A DNA stretch of 64,000 nucleotides, taken from Termitomyces sp. T153 (lineage: Eukaryota; Basidiomycota; Agaricomycetes; Agaricales; Lyophyllaceae). Position numbers and translations under genes: made by a program. Every line of letters starts with the position of its first letter. Position 1 is the stretch's first letter. The stretch covers positions 806,001-870,000 of the forward strand of contig JACKQL020000012.1 in assembly GCA_018296165.2 (NCBI GenBank), read 5' to 3'. This document shows, piece after piece, positions 34,311 through 46,250 of the stretch. The notes under the pieces were generated by a model. It ran no database searches. It saw nothing but the letters and a program-made list of their open reading frames with translations, and had not been told where the DNA came from.

Positions 34311-34654
34311 GGGATGAACCACTGGCGCAAAATGAGAGAAGCGATCGATTGCTCTAGTCCTATGAGAGAATCCGACCAGGGCATATACTTGGAACAATTG
34401 ATGGACGTGTGAAATGATTGAACAGCCTGGATTATTATGTTTGCTCATGAGATTGTGGGGATATAATGGACAAACAGGCTAGTATGCGACTTATGGTACG
34501 TAAGTAATCTTACATAATCCTATCCTATCGGTGAAAGCCGACAGTTCAAAAACCGACAGGTAGCGATTTGATAATCGTGGTCACCTGGCTTTGGTTTACT
34601 GCGAGTTGTCACAGTACATATAACTAGATAAACTCTCCTCTGATCGCGAACACT

Positions 34655-35480
34655 ATGCCTTCGAAAGGCATTCTACAGACAAGGGATCTTTATATCGAAA
34701 AGAGGGATTTAGTTTGCACTGGTAAACCACTCAGTCGTGACGCTGTGATGGTGAGTTGATCTTTTCATGATTACATCGTTGAACTAAGCCCATGAAAGCT
34801 TGATCCTGTTGAATATGGCATGGGATTTGAAAGAGGCGAACTGAACGCTTTCATTGACTCTAAAGCAAATGAAATAACACGTGAGCAAGTCCATTTTACC
34901 GTTCAACTATCCATGACATATGAACGTTTTTAGTACAAGAAGATATGGGCACAGCCTTCCACGATGGGAAATGGGTACTTGTGCCCGAGTTAGAACATTT
35001 GAAATATCTCGCCCAACTTTGGCGGGAGAATCTTCTCTGTGCGCCAACCCGAAGGCAAAGGTATATCCCGGTATGTAACCTTCAATCTCCCTTCGTGCGT
35101 CCTTCTGACATTTGGTTCAGCCACAAGAGGATCTTGGAAAATCCAGATCTGGTTGCACTCTTTATCCATACAGCTTCTTCCGACTTGAGTCATGCAACAT
35201 CTATCATCTTGATGGGACTCTTGTTCAGAATAGTACTCGTGTTTGGTCGTCTATTCCTCCATATATCTGGCTGGTCCTCACTGGTTGTTTCATGCAATGT
35301 GATGATCGTTACAGTGACCTTCCAGAACATCTTACTTCACAAAAATCAAGACTCCGCGATGTTATGTTCATGGTACAGGTGCGGATTCCGTATAGTTTTA
35401 TTACTAGCCGGCCACAGCCCGATAGACCGGATCCTAATGGCGAGGAAGTGGAAGAGGCTCAATCACAGAATGTTCTGTAA
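34655..35480 (+). CDS. Gene 1, copy 3: unrecognised 224-residue protein, four exons
   Basis: Exons 34,655-34,750, 34,799-34,880, 34,934-35,070 and 35,121-35,480 join in frame to 224 residues. Donors are GTGAGT, GTGAGC, GTATGT; acceptors AAAG, TTAG, TCAG. Exon 3 could also end at an earlier GTATAT (35,061), but only the GTATGT donor gives the frame that all copies conserve. Segments include YGMGFERGEL, KWVLVPELEHLKYL, YHLDGTLVQN, WSSIPPYIW and a GCF-QCD Cys pair. It is soluble-looking with an acidic C-terminus. No known domain recognised. It faces gene 2 copy 3. Confidence 0.8.
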
Positions 35481-36061
35481 ATGTGTGCAGACATGATTCT
35501 CTGTTATCAATCCTTGGCTCCGCATCTGACACTCGTGGTGAGGGTAACATTGATGTATCAATCACGACCTAACGTAGCGACTTTACATGGAATGTTGATT
35601 ACTTTGACATGACAATCTCTGTTCTATAAGCGGTCCCCAAAACTCACTAATTTCCACTCTGCTTTACGAGCGAGTTCTACTGTATATGCTGAAAGTGTTG
35701 GGCCATCGAGGCCAAGGCCCATCAGATCATTACATCGTTGTTGACAAGGGTAGCGTGCGATCTTGACTGACCAATGAAAGACCGAACCGAAGTGTTTCTT
35801 GGTCGAAAAATGGGTTCATGTAAAAGTGCTGAGCAGAATATTCCTTTCCTGCTTTTTGCAAACCAAAATCGGTATAAACTCAATGATTCAGGCAACAGGT
35901 CATACTCGAATTTGGGTTATTGTAGCAATGTTATGTATTCAAAGGGAACCGAAGGTGAGGTGGTTATACAACAGGTAGAATGAAGGCAGTGAGGCTAGGT
36001 GGACATTCTAGAAGGCTTGAAAGATCCCAAATGATTCGTAACACTGGGATGTGGTAATGAG

Positions 36062-37587
36062 TTATCGTGATGACTGGTGCGAGCGAAGTCGAAGTGGACT
36101 GTCCCTTGCCCCTCTTTCATTGCCCGTCTCCTCATTAACATATTCCGATGATGATTCCGATAATTCTATTGGTGCAGTCTCAGACGAGCTCCTCTTGACT
36201 CCATTGTCGGCAGCTTCGGATGATGATTCTGGTTCCATTTCGTCATCAGCGTCCGAGTCTTGTTGCACTAGCTTTCCCGAGAAAGACGGCATCTGGAAAC
36301 CCCGCGAAGGCCGATTCTGCTGGCGAAGTAACGATGGACTAACATTGGAGCGACTCGGATGGACTGGTAAAACTCCAGAAGGCTCGTTGTCACTCAACTC
36401 GCCTTCCTCCTCCAAATCCGAGTAATACTCTTTATCAGGTTCAGACTGTGTACCTCCAGCAGAAGTCTTGTGTGGTACATATTCTCCAGATTTATAGTCA
36501 TATGAGTTGTGCTCCGGTGAACCAGGTACAGTCTCGCCACGACCACTGCTCCTGGTGTTGCGCCCCGCTCTTTTTTTAAAATCATCTGGGACATTGGCTA
36601 TTTCAATATAGTTGATGAGTGCCGCGCCGATGTCGAACTGTTTCCATCGCTCGGCTCCCCAATTCTTCTCATACCACTGCATGTCATCCGCGGAGCAGGT
36701 TTTTCGTTCCTCGTGCATATTTGCCAGAATGAAGACAGGGCTGGTCGATGTCCTGAAAGGAATCGAAAAAGGAAATTTGTAGACTTCGTGTTTTTCGGCA
36801 GTGCGGAATTGTTTGCCCTCTTTCTTCAGATCATGAACCAAGATTGCCTCGGTTCTGTCGCATCGAACAGTGGCCACAAGAGTGACTGGCCAGCCCTCCT
36901 CAGGCATTTCTCTATCAAGGTCCTATGTAGTAAAAATGAGATCAAGTGATGACGATATATCATCCCCGCCATGTACCGTCAGTATACGTTGCCTCTTTTC
37001 AGTCACCGTCTTTGCTGAAGAGTTGGCAATCAGCTTCTTCCTCACGCTATTAATGATGTCGTCGTCTAGCACAAAGGTAACAAGGTGGGCATCCAATAGT
37101 CGATGTACATAAACATTTACTATCAATGCAATCCCTGAGTTGCATAAATGAATTCCATAGTCAAAATTGACATACGTGGCATAAGGTTGAGCCGGCAATC
37201 GATATGAAACGTTCCCCTGTAGAGACGACCCATCATCCAGGCCCAACGATTCATCTGAAAAGGTGGATGTTTTAATTATTTATCAATGGATGTGCTGAAT
37301 GACGTTGGCAAATAACGCACATCATCATTGTTTCTGGTGTCTTTGTGGGGTTTGAGATGGGCGAGCTCGACAATGAGAAATTGGGCATTTGTGCTCGACT
37401 TTTTCGTGACGACACGGGTCCAAATCGGAAATTTATCATAGAACCTGTGCTGTAGTACACGAAATTTTGCTGAGCTGTCTCGAGCGACAGCTTGCATCTC
37501 GGGGGTCATGTACACTTGTTTTCTCATTCTCGCTTGAGCAGGAACGGTTCTGTGCGCCGGTGTCTGTATCGGAGTCTGTTCCATCAT
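36062..37587 (-). CDS. Gene 2, copy 3: unrecognised protein with acidic serine-rich tail
   Basis: Same exon plan as copy 1: a frame from MMEQTP at 37,587 to about 37,321, a middle exon with NVSYRLPAQPYATYVN (ending near 36,977), intron GTACAT..CATAG to 36,923, and a last exon 36,922-36,062 ending RSHQSSR then TAA. The last exon is 18 residues shorter than in copy 1. Differences from copy 1 include many conservative substitutions (K/R, I/V, D/E), which supports protein-level constraint. The upstream exons probably reach about 38,200 (long frame 38,155-37,796), which would place the start within 100 bp of the GST stop. Product unknown. It converges with gene 1 copy 3 and follows the GST in the same direction. 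Confidence 0.65.
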
Positions 37588-38275
37588 GTATGTAGCAGCG
37601 AGGAGGAGCTCTGAGGAATTCTGGTACTTCTGGTCTGTAGGAAGAAAGTCGCACAGAAATGAAGGTCTAAGTGAGGCGGCTTATCGATATCAATCAAGGG
37701 GTCCAGCTGAGATTTGAAGAACGATAATCTAATTTGTGGGCGTCGCCGCTTGTGGCCGCTGACATACGGATTTTCGACACAATCAGAGATGATCGTCAGG
37801 GCACAGACCACCCCTGGACCCTAGTTTGCGAGATGTGCGCCCCGACAGTTGTGCAGAGTGCTAGACCATGTGAGTACCAGTACCCAGGACGTTCCATATT
37901 CATGGAATCCAAGCGCAGTCGATAAGTATCTCGAGCCCGGGCAGTGTTGCATTCCTCAAGCTCAGGCAGTGAGGACATGGGGAGCGACTTGAACAAAAGG
38001 CCTTTATGAACTGCACAGGGAAAAGGCTGTGCAATCTCTCGAGGTTCCTTCACATCCAAGTCGAAATCCAGAAGGACAGTGGATAGAACCAGCGGCGACT
38101 GCAGAGCATTGTATCCCTTGCATCTCTTGCTCAAGTTGATTAGCCAAATTGACACAACCTTTACGTTCGTGGCTTTTCAACGACCATGACTTCTCTCTCA
38201 CATACACATGGTGTATACCATCCATGCCGTCCATGAAAATAAACATACATTTTTTTCTTTTCGACGTATATGTGC

Positions 38276-39524
38276 TCAGGGAAGACTACGACCAGAATTG
38301 ATTGCATTCGCGACTTGACTCGTATTCGGACGATTGAACGCATATCTAGAATTATCAAACGTTAGCCTGCTCGCACACTTCACCAAAAAAAACACATGGA
38401 TACCGCTCATAACTGTCGATATACAGCTCTTCTGTGCTACATGTTGCTTTGAACGCTGGATGCGCAAACAACCTCGCAAAGTATGCCTGTGTCCTCGGTC
38501 CAGAGGGCAACTCGAATCCGCGATAATGTTTCAGCACGTTACTTGCTCTGAACAACCCTGTTATAAGATATTCAGGTCCACGTTCCGCACAACCAACAAT
38601 AACAATAAAAGGACTCTCACATGGCCCAGCCATAACATCTGCCCACCCCAGCTCCCCACCTTCGACCCACATCCCAAGAGTCCTCCGCACTGCCCGTTGC
38701 TCCCCCTCTCCTAAGAACCCAGCGTCTCCAAGGACCTCACGTTCCGTGCGTTCAAAAAGTGAGATGAGGTCCGATATGGCTGTGTGGAGCTCAGTCCCGG
38801 CTTCGATCTGCGCAGAGGTAGACTGAGCTTGCAGGAAGCGATAGAAGGAGGGAATAAGGTGGCGGTTTGTCTGGTCTGCTTGGAGGCGGATTAGGGCGCG
38901 CGCGTCTGTACATGCCCGAGTTGGAAAAGATCATGGTATTATGGTGATTACATTTGAGCTTGAAAGACGTACAAGGATCGCTCGGAGAAGGAAGAAGACT
39001 CCGTCTAGTCTTTGTACTCGCGAGACTGTAAACGTCGCAACCATCATTCATCCGTCTCTGTTTGTTTTATAAGGCGTAACGTACTCCTCAAGGTACTCCA
39101 GGATGACCGTACTCTCATTCAACGCCCGTGGTGGATTATAGTTGTTCAGTTTCAATCCTGGAACGAGACCTTTAGGTGAAACTTGAAGCAAGTCCAGCGG
39201 TTTTTTGTATGGGTCTACTTCGTCTATTTGAGAGAAGATCAGGTTGTGAAGAAGTGAGGAGGTGGAGAACTGACAGTACTACATAGATTAAACGAGGTAA
39301 ATAATCAGTAAGAGATTACTTCTATTAGAACAATTGAACAAAACTCCATCACAAACCTGGTACGGAATCTCAAAAAACTCAAGCGCAACCCACACGCGCT
39401 GCACAAACGGACAGAAGCAGCTTCCAAAGAGCGTGATATCCTCTACTGCCTGATGCTGGTTGACTGTTTCTAGTGCCTGGCCTGTGCATGCTTTGTGGTA
39501 GTGTTTACCTGAGTCAGTAGACAT
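38276..39524 (-). CDS. Glutathione S-transferase, omega-like
   Basis: Seven exons join perfectly in phase: 39,524-39,357, 39,278-39,275 (4 nt, TACT), 39,223-39,085, 39,025-38,973, 38,905-38,621, 38,557-38,404 and 38,345-38,276, giving 290 residues. GSTs conjugate or reduce substrates with glutathione in the cytosol. The N-terminal thioredoxin-like domain has ITLFGSCFCPFVQR, with the CPF-type cysteine expected at an omega-class active site, then GLVPGLK and the glutathione-binding NESTVILEYLE. The helical domain has SDPYARA, QTNRHLIPSFYRFLQ, and GPW/LFRASNVLKHYRG formed across an intron. The first residues are uncertain because a GTAAAC within exon 1 could start another intron. It is the only GST copy here with an ATG and all exons. 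Gene 2 follows it in the same direction. Confidence 0.88.
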
Positions 39525-39885
39525 GTCTGTCAGAGAAAGCGTGTGGGAGTTTGCGTGAAGGTTGCTTTAACGCGGTGATGTCATACCCCGGCATTAGACG
39601 CCCAAGTGTTTCAGGCTCAATTCATTCACAAAGCTTGATGCTGTTCGAATTGCTAAATCTGGCGGCGATTGGCCTGGTAACCTGCATATAATATTCGCAT
39701 CGTGGAGGAGTCACCTGAGGCATTCTTTAGCTGAAGGGTCTTGGACGATTTATTTGCGAACATTGGCGTCAGGTAACAATCCTGGAGTCCAAAAGCCTTC
39801 TTGACTATCTAGTTAGAATTGAATCGGAATATTCGTATGTTCCTTGTTTTAAGCATTATCTGTATATTGGTAGTGTGTACACACA
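39525..39885 (-). promoter_or_regulatory. Upstream region of intact GST, shared by all GST copies
   Basis: This sequence is recognisable before every GST copy (3120-3470, 31,411-31,587, 33,560-33,915). It includes a CGCGGTGATGTCA word 40-60 bp upstream and gcctcaggtgactcctcc on the minus strand about 160-190 bp upstream. No clear TATA box. It is the outermost homology of the cassette on this side. Confidence 0.45.
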
Positions 39886-40019
39886 TTTGTAACCATATAT
39901 AGTAGTTACAAACAAGAACCTCAATGTCACATGCACAGGACTGGAGGACATGACTTTATTGACCATAAGGAGTAAGTTAAGAGCAAAATCTCACCAGAAA
40001 CTCATGCACAAGCTTTTCA

Positions 40020-40980
40020 ATGCTTGCATTTTACTCCAGCACCAGCCAATTTAATCCCTTCTTAGACCCTTCAACTCTACAACCATCCCCACCAACTCCT
40101 GCACCTCATAAACTCACCGATGAACTTAGCACTGCTTGTAACTCCCTCTTTATTGACAAAATCAACAACCTATTTCCAGGAGGCCACATACTTAGTTTTC
40201 TCAGTGCACCTCTCACTACTAATGCCTATCAGCTCCCAACTTCACCTACCTCCCTTCCTACATCAAATTCAACAATTGCTATGGCCAACAACAAATGTCT
40301 AGTCTGCCATGTGTGCATGCCAACACACAATGACTCTACCGCCCCTAAGTGGGATGAGTCCCATCCTTGTGAGCTAGTAGAATACTTCTGCAAACTTGAA
40401 TATTTGTTTGGCAACTGTGGCATTACTGATGAGACTCAGGAAAAGGAGTATGCTGTCTGCTATGTCTCTTACAATATGGCAGAAACCTGACTTGGCATAC
40501 CTGAGCTTGGTGACTCCTTCATTCAGACTGGTGCTGCTGATGAGCATTGCTATACCTATTGTGAATGGAAAGCAGCAGTTATGCAACTTTACTCTGGCAC
40601 CAATGAAACAGCTCATTATACTCTTGGCAACCTTGAACAATTGGTTACATAGACTTTCTCTAGCAGCCTCTCTACCCTTGGCAGGTTTCCAGATTACTAT
40701 TGTGACTTCTAGTGCCTTGCTAGATGGCTCCTTGATAACAGCAAGCTCTACCAAAATGAGGAATGTTGCCTCTTCCAGCAGGGTATCCCCATGTTTCTAT
40801 GGTTTCAAATTGTCTGCCACCTCATGATCCCTATGCCAAACCACCACCCTGACAACCTCTACAATGTTTAGAACATGTTTGAAGGTGCTAAGTGGGTATT
40901 GAAAGGTACAGACATGAGCACATCCAAATCTCTTGTTACTGCCACCCCTAGTGCTGTGAGGGCTCCAACCACCTTACAGT
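40020..40980 (+). pseudogene. Gag fragment of LTR family A type
   Basis: Frames 40,020-40,490 and the continuation to about 40,950 match the gag at 55,756-55,000 (minus): PKWDESHPCELVEYF, LEYLFGNCGI, EWKAAVMQLYSG, LGNLEQLV and FEGAKWVLKGTD. Several stops. It ends where the reverse-transcriptase fragment of another element begins in opposite orientation. Confidence 0.75.
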
Positions 40981-41410
40981 GTCCTTGACTGTGAGGTCAA
41001 AGAGAGGATGATCATAGTGAGAGAAGTCCTAGCAAAGCCCAAACAATCTGGGACTTCCTTCTTGTTCTTCTGCTCAGGCCATTCAGCCATGCCTGCCACC
41101 TTAACCATGTCCATCTTAGCCATTCCATATGAGATGATCAACTCACACTTCTCAGGCTTGAGGTAGGGCTGGTGTTGGCAGAGACATTCCAAAACAATGT
41201 ATGTGATCTGACAATGTTCCTCCAGGGTCTTGGTGTAGATAAGGATATTGTCAGGGTAGATGCAAACAACACCCTCTGCAATCAAGTCATGGAAGATGTC
41301 ATTCATCATTGTCTGGAAGGTGGTGGGGCTGTTAGTGTTAGTGCCAAAGAACATTACCAGAGGTTCAAAGAGCCCACAATGCTGCCTTCCACTCATCTCC
41401 CTCCTTGATA
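40974..41410 (-). pseudogene. Reverse transcriptase fragment of gypsy family B
   Basis: Reads CGLFEPLVMFFG, TMMNDIFHDLI and then CIYPDNILIYTKTLEEH, the region around the RT catalytic motif. The usual YLDD is YPDN here. The same region at 45,583-45,870 (+) is about 75 percent similar by eye. Only ~140 residues remain. Confidence 0.75.
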
Positions 41411-41449
41411 TGTTGATGCAAAATGTAAGTTTGACTTTGCTGATTGATC

Positions 41450-41965
41450 AGATCAACTAATCAAACCTTCTACTTCACAGATTTTGGAGGCTTAGTTACA
41501 CTCAAGCTCACATAGAATCCCAATAGAAAGTTGAATTATATTTTAATGATTTTATTCAAAAGTTTGAGATGGTTTTCCACTAAAGAATGGGTTCAATAGT
41601 ATATTTACTGGGTCCCAAAACAACTAGTATACTCATAGGCCTAAGAACTGCACTCCCTGGGGATTTCTGAGCCATGGTATGTAGATTTCCTGTCCTTTCT
41701 CTTGAAATCCTTCCCCTTTTATAACTTGTTATTTGTGCATGGACCACAGCCTATCCTTGTGTTTTTGTTGTCTGTTCAGGGACATTGGTGGCTGGTGGTT
41801 GACTTTGTTCATGTATTTGCCATACTGTTTATCCTGGCAGATTCCTCTCTCTTTTTCCCAGCCTCTACTTCCTTCTGCTTCCTTTGCCTCTTCTAATCTT
41901 TATTTTCTTATCCACACATGGCTGGCAAGTAGCTGAGCAGGGTTTTGAGGTGAATTTGAGAACAA
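41450..41965. other. Transposon-derived or intergenic sequence, nothing recognised
   Basis: AT-rich, almost CpG-free, with only short frames lacking similarity to the families in this window. Confidence 0.4.
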
Positions 41966-42402
41966 TGATATGCTCCTATGCCTAGTGCCATGTAGGAAAC
42001 CTAAAATGAGGACCTAACACTAGTCACTAGATAGGGTAGCTGGCAGTAGGAAGGTAATAGTAGAGGGTGAGTCAGTAACTGTCTCATAGAACTAGAGCTG
42101 AATAGCTAGACAGTAATGATGGGCCACTAGTAAAAAAAGGGGAAACAAAATGAAGATGAAAGCATTGCCAAGGCAAAGCAAACTTAAGCAGTGAAAGAGG
42201 AGTTGGGTAGAGAAAGGGGGTAGTGATGATAAAGGGATTAAAAGGAGGACAAACACAAACTAGTCACTAACCATAGTTGCTAGCATTGCTAAGTCAAAAA
42301 TAATGCTAAGGGCACCTGTAGTTGGTACCACACAAAGTCAAAGTTGGGTCAGCAAGACTTGTCACTAAGTCATTGTTGATAATGAGTGAGAAAGAGAGTA
42401 AG

Positions 42403-42762
42403 TGTCAGGGGACATCCCACTCATTTTCCCTTCTCCTTCTCCAGTTCTTGTCAGATTTCCCCCACTATAGTTTTCCTTCATTCTCCTTCCTTTTCCCTAT
42501 CTATTGGTTCTAGTTTCAGCCCTCAGGCTGCACTGGTTTTCTGTCAATAATTCAGACAAGTGTGGCTCCTTTGACACTGCCACCAGCTTATGTAACTGCT
42601 GACCAATTGCTGTCACATCACTTTTGTCTTTTTTCTCTGTCATACTGTACAGTTGTTTCTCATGCTTCTGAAACCTCTGAAGCAGTACAGTACTGAATAG
42701 ACTTTGGATTTCCCTTTGCCAGCTGTGTGATTGAGCCACAGCATCCAAAGGTCACCTTTACA
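42403..42762 (+). mobile_element. 5' LTR of gypsy family B
   Basis: Begins TGTCAGGGGACATCCC immediately where the family A LTR is interrupted and ends GGTCACCTTTACA. The gag-pol remains of the same element follow on the + strand. No matching 3' LTR remains; the element ends in RNase H at about 46,245. About 360 bp, CpG-free. Confidence 0.6.
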
Positions 42763-43099
42763 GCAGAACAAGTTTCTAGATTCAGTCTGGGAGCCCCCTT
42801 TTTGATTACTTGAGCTTCTACTCTGTTCCTCAAAAGGTCTCTCCCCCACCAGTGTCTTAGTGCCCCCTGTGCCCCTCCTATGACCCAGCTAACCCCTCCA
42901 GCACCTCCCCCTGATGCTTCAAGCCCCCAGGACAATGCCTGGAGTCTTTTGCTGTCTCTGTAAACACAGGTTCAACTTACCCAAGCCTCCCTTACTTCCC
43001 ACATGGCTGAACTCACTGGACTCTGTCAAACTACTGAAGCAGTGTCCCTTTCTCTCTAAGCCCTTCTGGAACATCTCCCTCTTGCTCCTCCCACACCTC

Positions 43100-44200
43100 C
43101 AATGCCCCCAGCAGATGCAGAACAGTTTGTGTCTGCACCTAGCTCAGGCTTTTTGGATCCAGCTGCTGCAGAATGGTTTGTGTCTGCATCTAGCTTAGGC
43201 CTTTCAGCTTCTCATTCCAAACTCCCTTGTCCTGCACTCCCTGATGTATATGATGGAGATTGTAAGGCTGGAGAATGTTTCCTCTAGTCCTGTATCACCT
43301 ATATCCAGCTGAGTGGTGAAGCCTTTACCTTGGATGCTTTGAAAATTGCCTGGGTTCTCTCTTACATGAAGGCTGGTCCAGCCTCAACCTATGCACTGCA
43401 TATCTTCTAACACCTAGGAGGAGTTGAGAGTTTCTCTGGCTGGATGGAGTTTGAGAAGGAGTTCTGAGCGGAGTCCTTCCCCCTTGACCCTGCCAAAACC
43501 ACAGCTCTTTCCCTTCAAGACCAAACTCAGTATGGTCAAGAAAAGTGGTCACTTGATGAGTACATTGACTCTTTTTGTGCCTTAGTTGAATAGGCTAGAT
43601 ATGCAGACAGTCTACAACTCTGCCTAACCTTCTGTGATGGACTCCACCCCTCTCTCAGAGATCATATTGATAGCATGGCAGAGGGGCACCCAGATGATGA
43701 GCATGTCAATACCTGGTACAAGGTGGCACATGAGCAGTGGCAGCTCATGGAATTGCAATGTGAGTTGCAGCAGACACAACCCTCAACCTTCCCTTTTTCT
43801 TGTGGAGGGTTCACCCCCTGAGCTCCCTCTTCCACACCTGCATTAGCATCCCCACAAGTGGGTGCAGCTCCTTCCTTTATGCCTCATGCTGACCCCCTGC
43901 ACTCCTGACCCCAAGGAGTCCCAATGGATGTTGATGCTTCCTGACAGTGGTCCTCTACTCCTTTGCTGTGTTGACACTGTGGGAAGGCAGGTCATTTTGC
44001 CCATTACTGTCCTCAAGGGCTAGAAGTCTGCTACTTGTTAGCATCAGAGCAAGAAGAGCTGCTCATCCAACTCCTTGCAGCCTGGGATGCCACAGGAACC
44101 CCCTCTCCAGGTGCACCTATAGCTGTCCATTCTGATGGGGTGGCCAATGTATTGAAGGAGGTTCCTCCAGAGTCTGAGCATTTTTAAAAGGGCAATGGAT
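43100..44200 (+). pseudogene. Gag of gypsy family B with zinc knuckle
   Basis: Fragments in changing frames: LPDVYDGD, a segment ILSYMKAGPASTYAL-like in 43,340-43,400, SLDEYIDSFCALVE, FCDGLHPSLRDHID and a CCHC knuckle (tgt tga cac tgt ggg; HCGKAGHFAHYC) at about 43,970-44,010. The codon after the first Cys, normally Trp in this context, is now TGA. At least six in-frame stops, most readable as TGG to TGA or CAG to TAG. Confidence 0.75.
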
Positions 44201-44495
44201 GACCAGTATGCCCCCATTGCCCAGTACCAATCATTTCACCCCCCTGTCCATAGAATCAAATATATCTGTTGCTATTGTTAATACTATGCCTGAAATGATA
44301 AGCCCCTCCTCAGACATACAAACTCCCTCTCCAGCTAAAGTCTCAGCTAGAAACACACCCCCTAGCCCATGCCTTTGGATTCCTGCATGGGAACACTGCC
44401 TCCCCCATTGTTATGTTGTTGCTTCCACCCCTTCTACCAACTCCCTGAAGCTACAGGTGGAAATTGAGATGACTGACACCTAGCAGATCTGAAGT

Positions 44496-46250
44496 GTGGT
44501 TGCCCTCCTTGACAGTGGTGCAACAGGCCTCTTCCTCAACACCGACTACATGCAACAACACCACCTGACCACTTGCTCCCTTTCCCATCCTATCCCTGTA
44601 TACAATGTTGATGGCATGCTCAATGAAGCTGGCTCTATTTGCTCCATGGTGGACCTGGTCCTCCACTACCAAGACTCAGAGCAAGCCACTTTTGCTGTCA
44701 CTAGTGTGGGAAAGCAAGACATGATCTTGGGGTTCACCTGGCTATGTGAACACAATCCAGAGATTAACTGGACTAAGGGTGAGGTGAAGATGAGTCATTG
44801 CACACATTGCTGCATTACTTGTGCAGAAGAAGCCTGTAAGGAGCAGAGAGCCAAGGTTTGTGAGCATGCTGCTGTGCATGCTTGTCATGCTGGGCATCTC
44901 CCTTATGCTGATCTTAACCTCCTGAGCCCCCCCCCCTCTGGCATTCTCTCATAGAGAGGCCCTCTACAAGGATGTCCAGGGTGTTGGGTGTGAATCTCTA
45001 GAGGAAGAGGAAGGTGAAGGGGAATGGACCCATACTCCAGATGCAGAGTCCCCAGATGAGACCATAGAGGTGGGTGATTGGATCTATGCTACAACCCTCT
45101 GCCCCCCTCTTACAGTGGCAGAGATTTGAGCCAGTCAGACTACTTCTTGGCATCTGGCTGAGGCATTTGTGGCAAACTCACAGCCCAAGCCTTTCCATAG
45201 CACTGTTCCTAATCACCTCCATGACTTTGAGGATGTATTTTCCAAGGCCTCCTTTGATTCACTTCTGGAGCACAAGCAGTGGGATCATGCAATTGAGCTG
45301 ATACCAGATGCAGAGCCCTCCAGCTGCAAGATCTATCCACTTGCACCCCATGAGCAGGATGAGCTGGACACTTTCCTGCAGGAGAATCTTAGCTCAGGAT
45401 GGATATGACCCTTCAAGTCTCCAATGGCCTCCCCAGCCTTCTTTATTAAGAAGAAGGATGGGTCTCTTTGTCTGGTTCAGGATCATTGTGTCCTGAATGT
45501 GATGATAGTGAAGAACCACTATCCTTTGCCACTCATCTCAGAACTTGTCAACAACCTTTGAGGTGCATGCTACTTCACAAAGTTGGACATCTGCTGGGGC
45601 TACAACAATGTACACATCAAAGAAGGGGATGAGTGGAAGGCAGCATTCCAAACTAATTGCAGACTCTTTGAACCTCTGGTAATGTTCTTTGGTCTCACCA
45701 ATAGCCCAGCTACCTTTGAGACTATGATGAATGATATTTTCCATGATCTGATTGTGGAAAGTGTTGTCTGCATATATCTTGACAATATCCTCATCTACAC
45801 AAAAACTCTGGAGGAGCATTGCCAGGTCATGTGCATTGTCTTAGAACACCTCCACCAACACAAAGCCTGAGAAGTGCAAATTTGAACAGACCAAAGTGGA
45901 GTACTTGGGTTTGATCATTTTGCATAGAATGGCCAAGATGGACCCCATTAAAGTGGCAGGTGTAGCAGAGTGGCCTGAGCCAAGGAACAAGAAGGAAATT
46001 CAGGCCTTCTTTGGGTTTGTCAATTCCTATTGGAGGTTCATACAGGATTTCTCCCACCATGCACGTCCCCTCTTTGACCTCACAGCCAAGGATACTGCAT
46101 GGCAGTGGGAGCCCACACAGCAAGCTGCCTTTGATGCCCTCAAGCCATCTGTGACCTCAAAGCCAGTCCTCCTGTTCCCCGATGATGACTCTCCATTCTG
46201 TGTGGAAGCAGATAGCTCAGACTTTGCTACAGGGGCAGGTTCCAGATTTC
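44496..46250 (+). pseudogene. Protease and reverse transcriptase/RNase H of gypsy family B
   Basis: The aspartic protease motif ALLDSGATGLFL lies at the start of the frame 44,496-44,954. RT follows in several frames: DFEDVFSKASFD, a VQDHCVLN segment (RDYRALN-like), FEPLVMFFGLTNSPATF, IYLDNILIYT (45,770-45,800), then EYLGLIILHRMAKMDPIKV and RNase H start FCVEADSSDFATGA at about 46,200. The second catalytic Asp of YLDD is Asn (GAC AAT), which would abolish polymerisation. The coding part stops inside RNase H. Confidence 0.85.

Noticed and set aside
34945..35496. Single 183-residue frame through gene 1 copy 3 exons 3 and 4
   Set aside because: Reading through ignores the 35,071-35,120 intron; the spliced frame is the one that joins in phase in all three copies.
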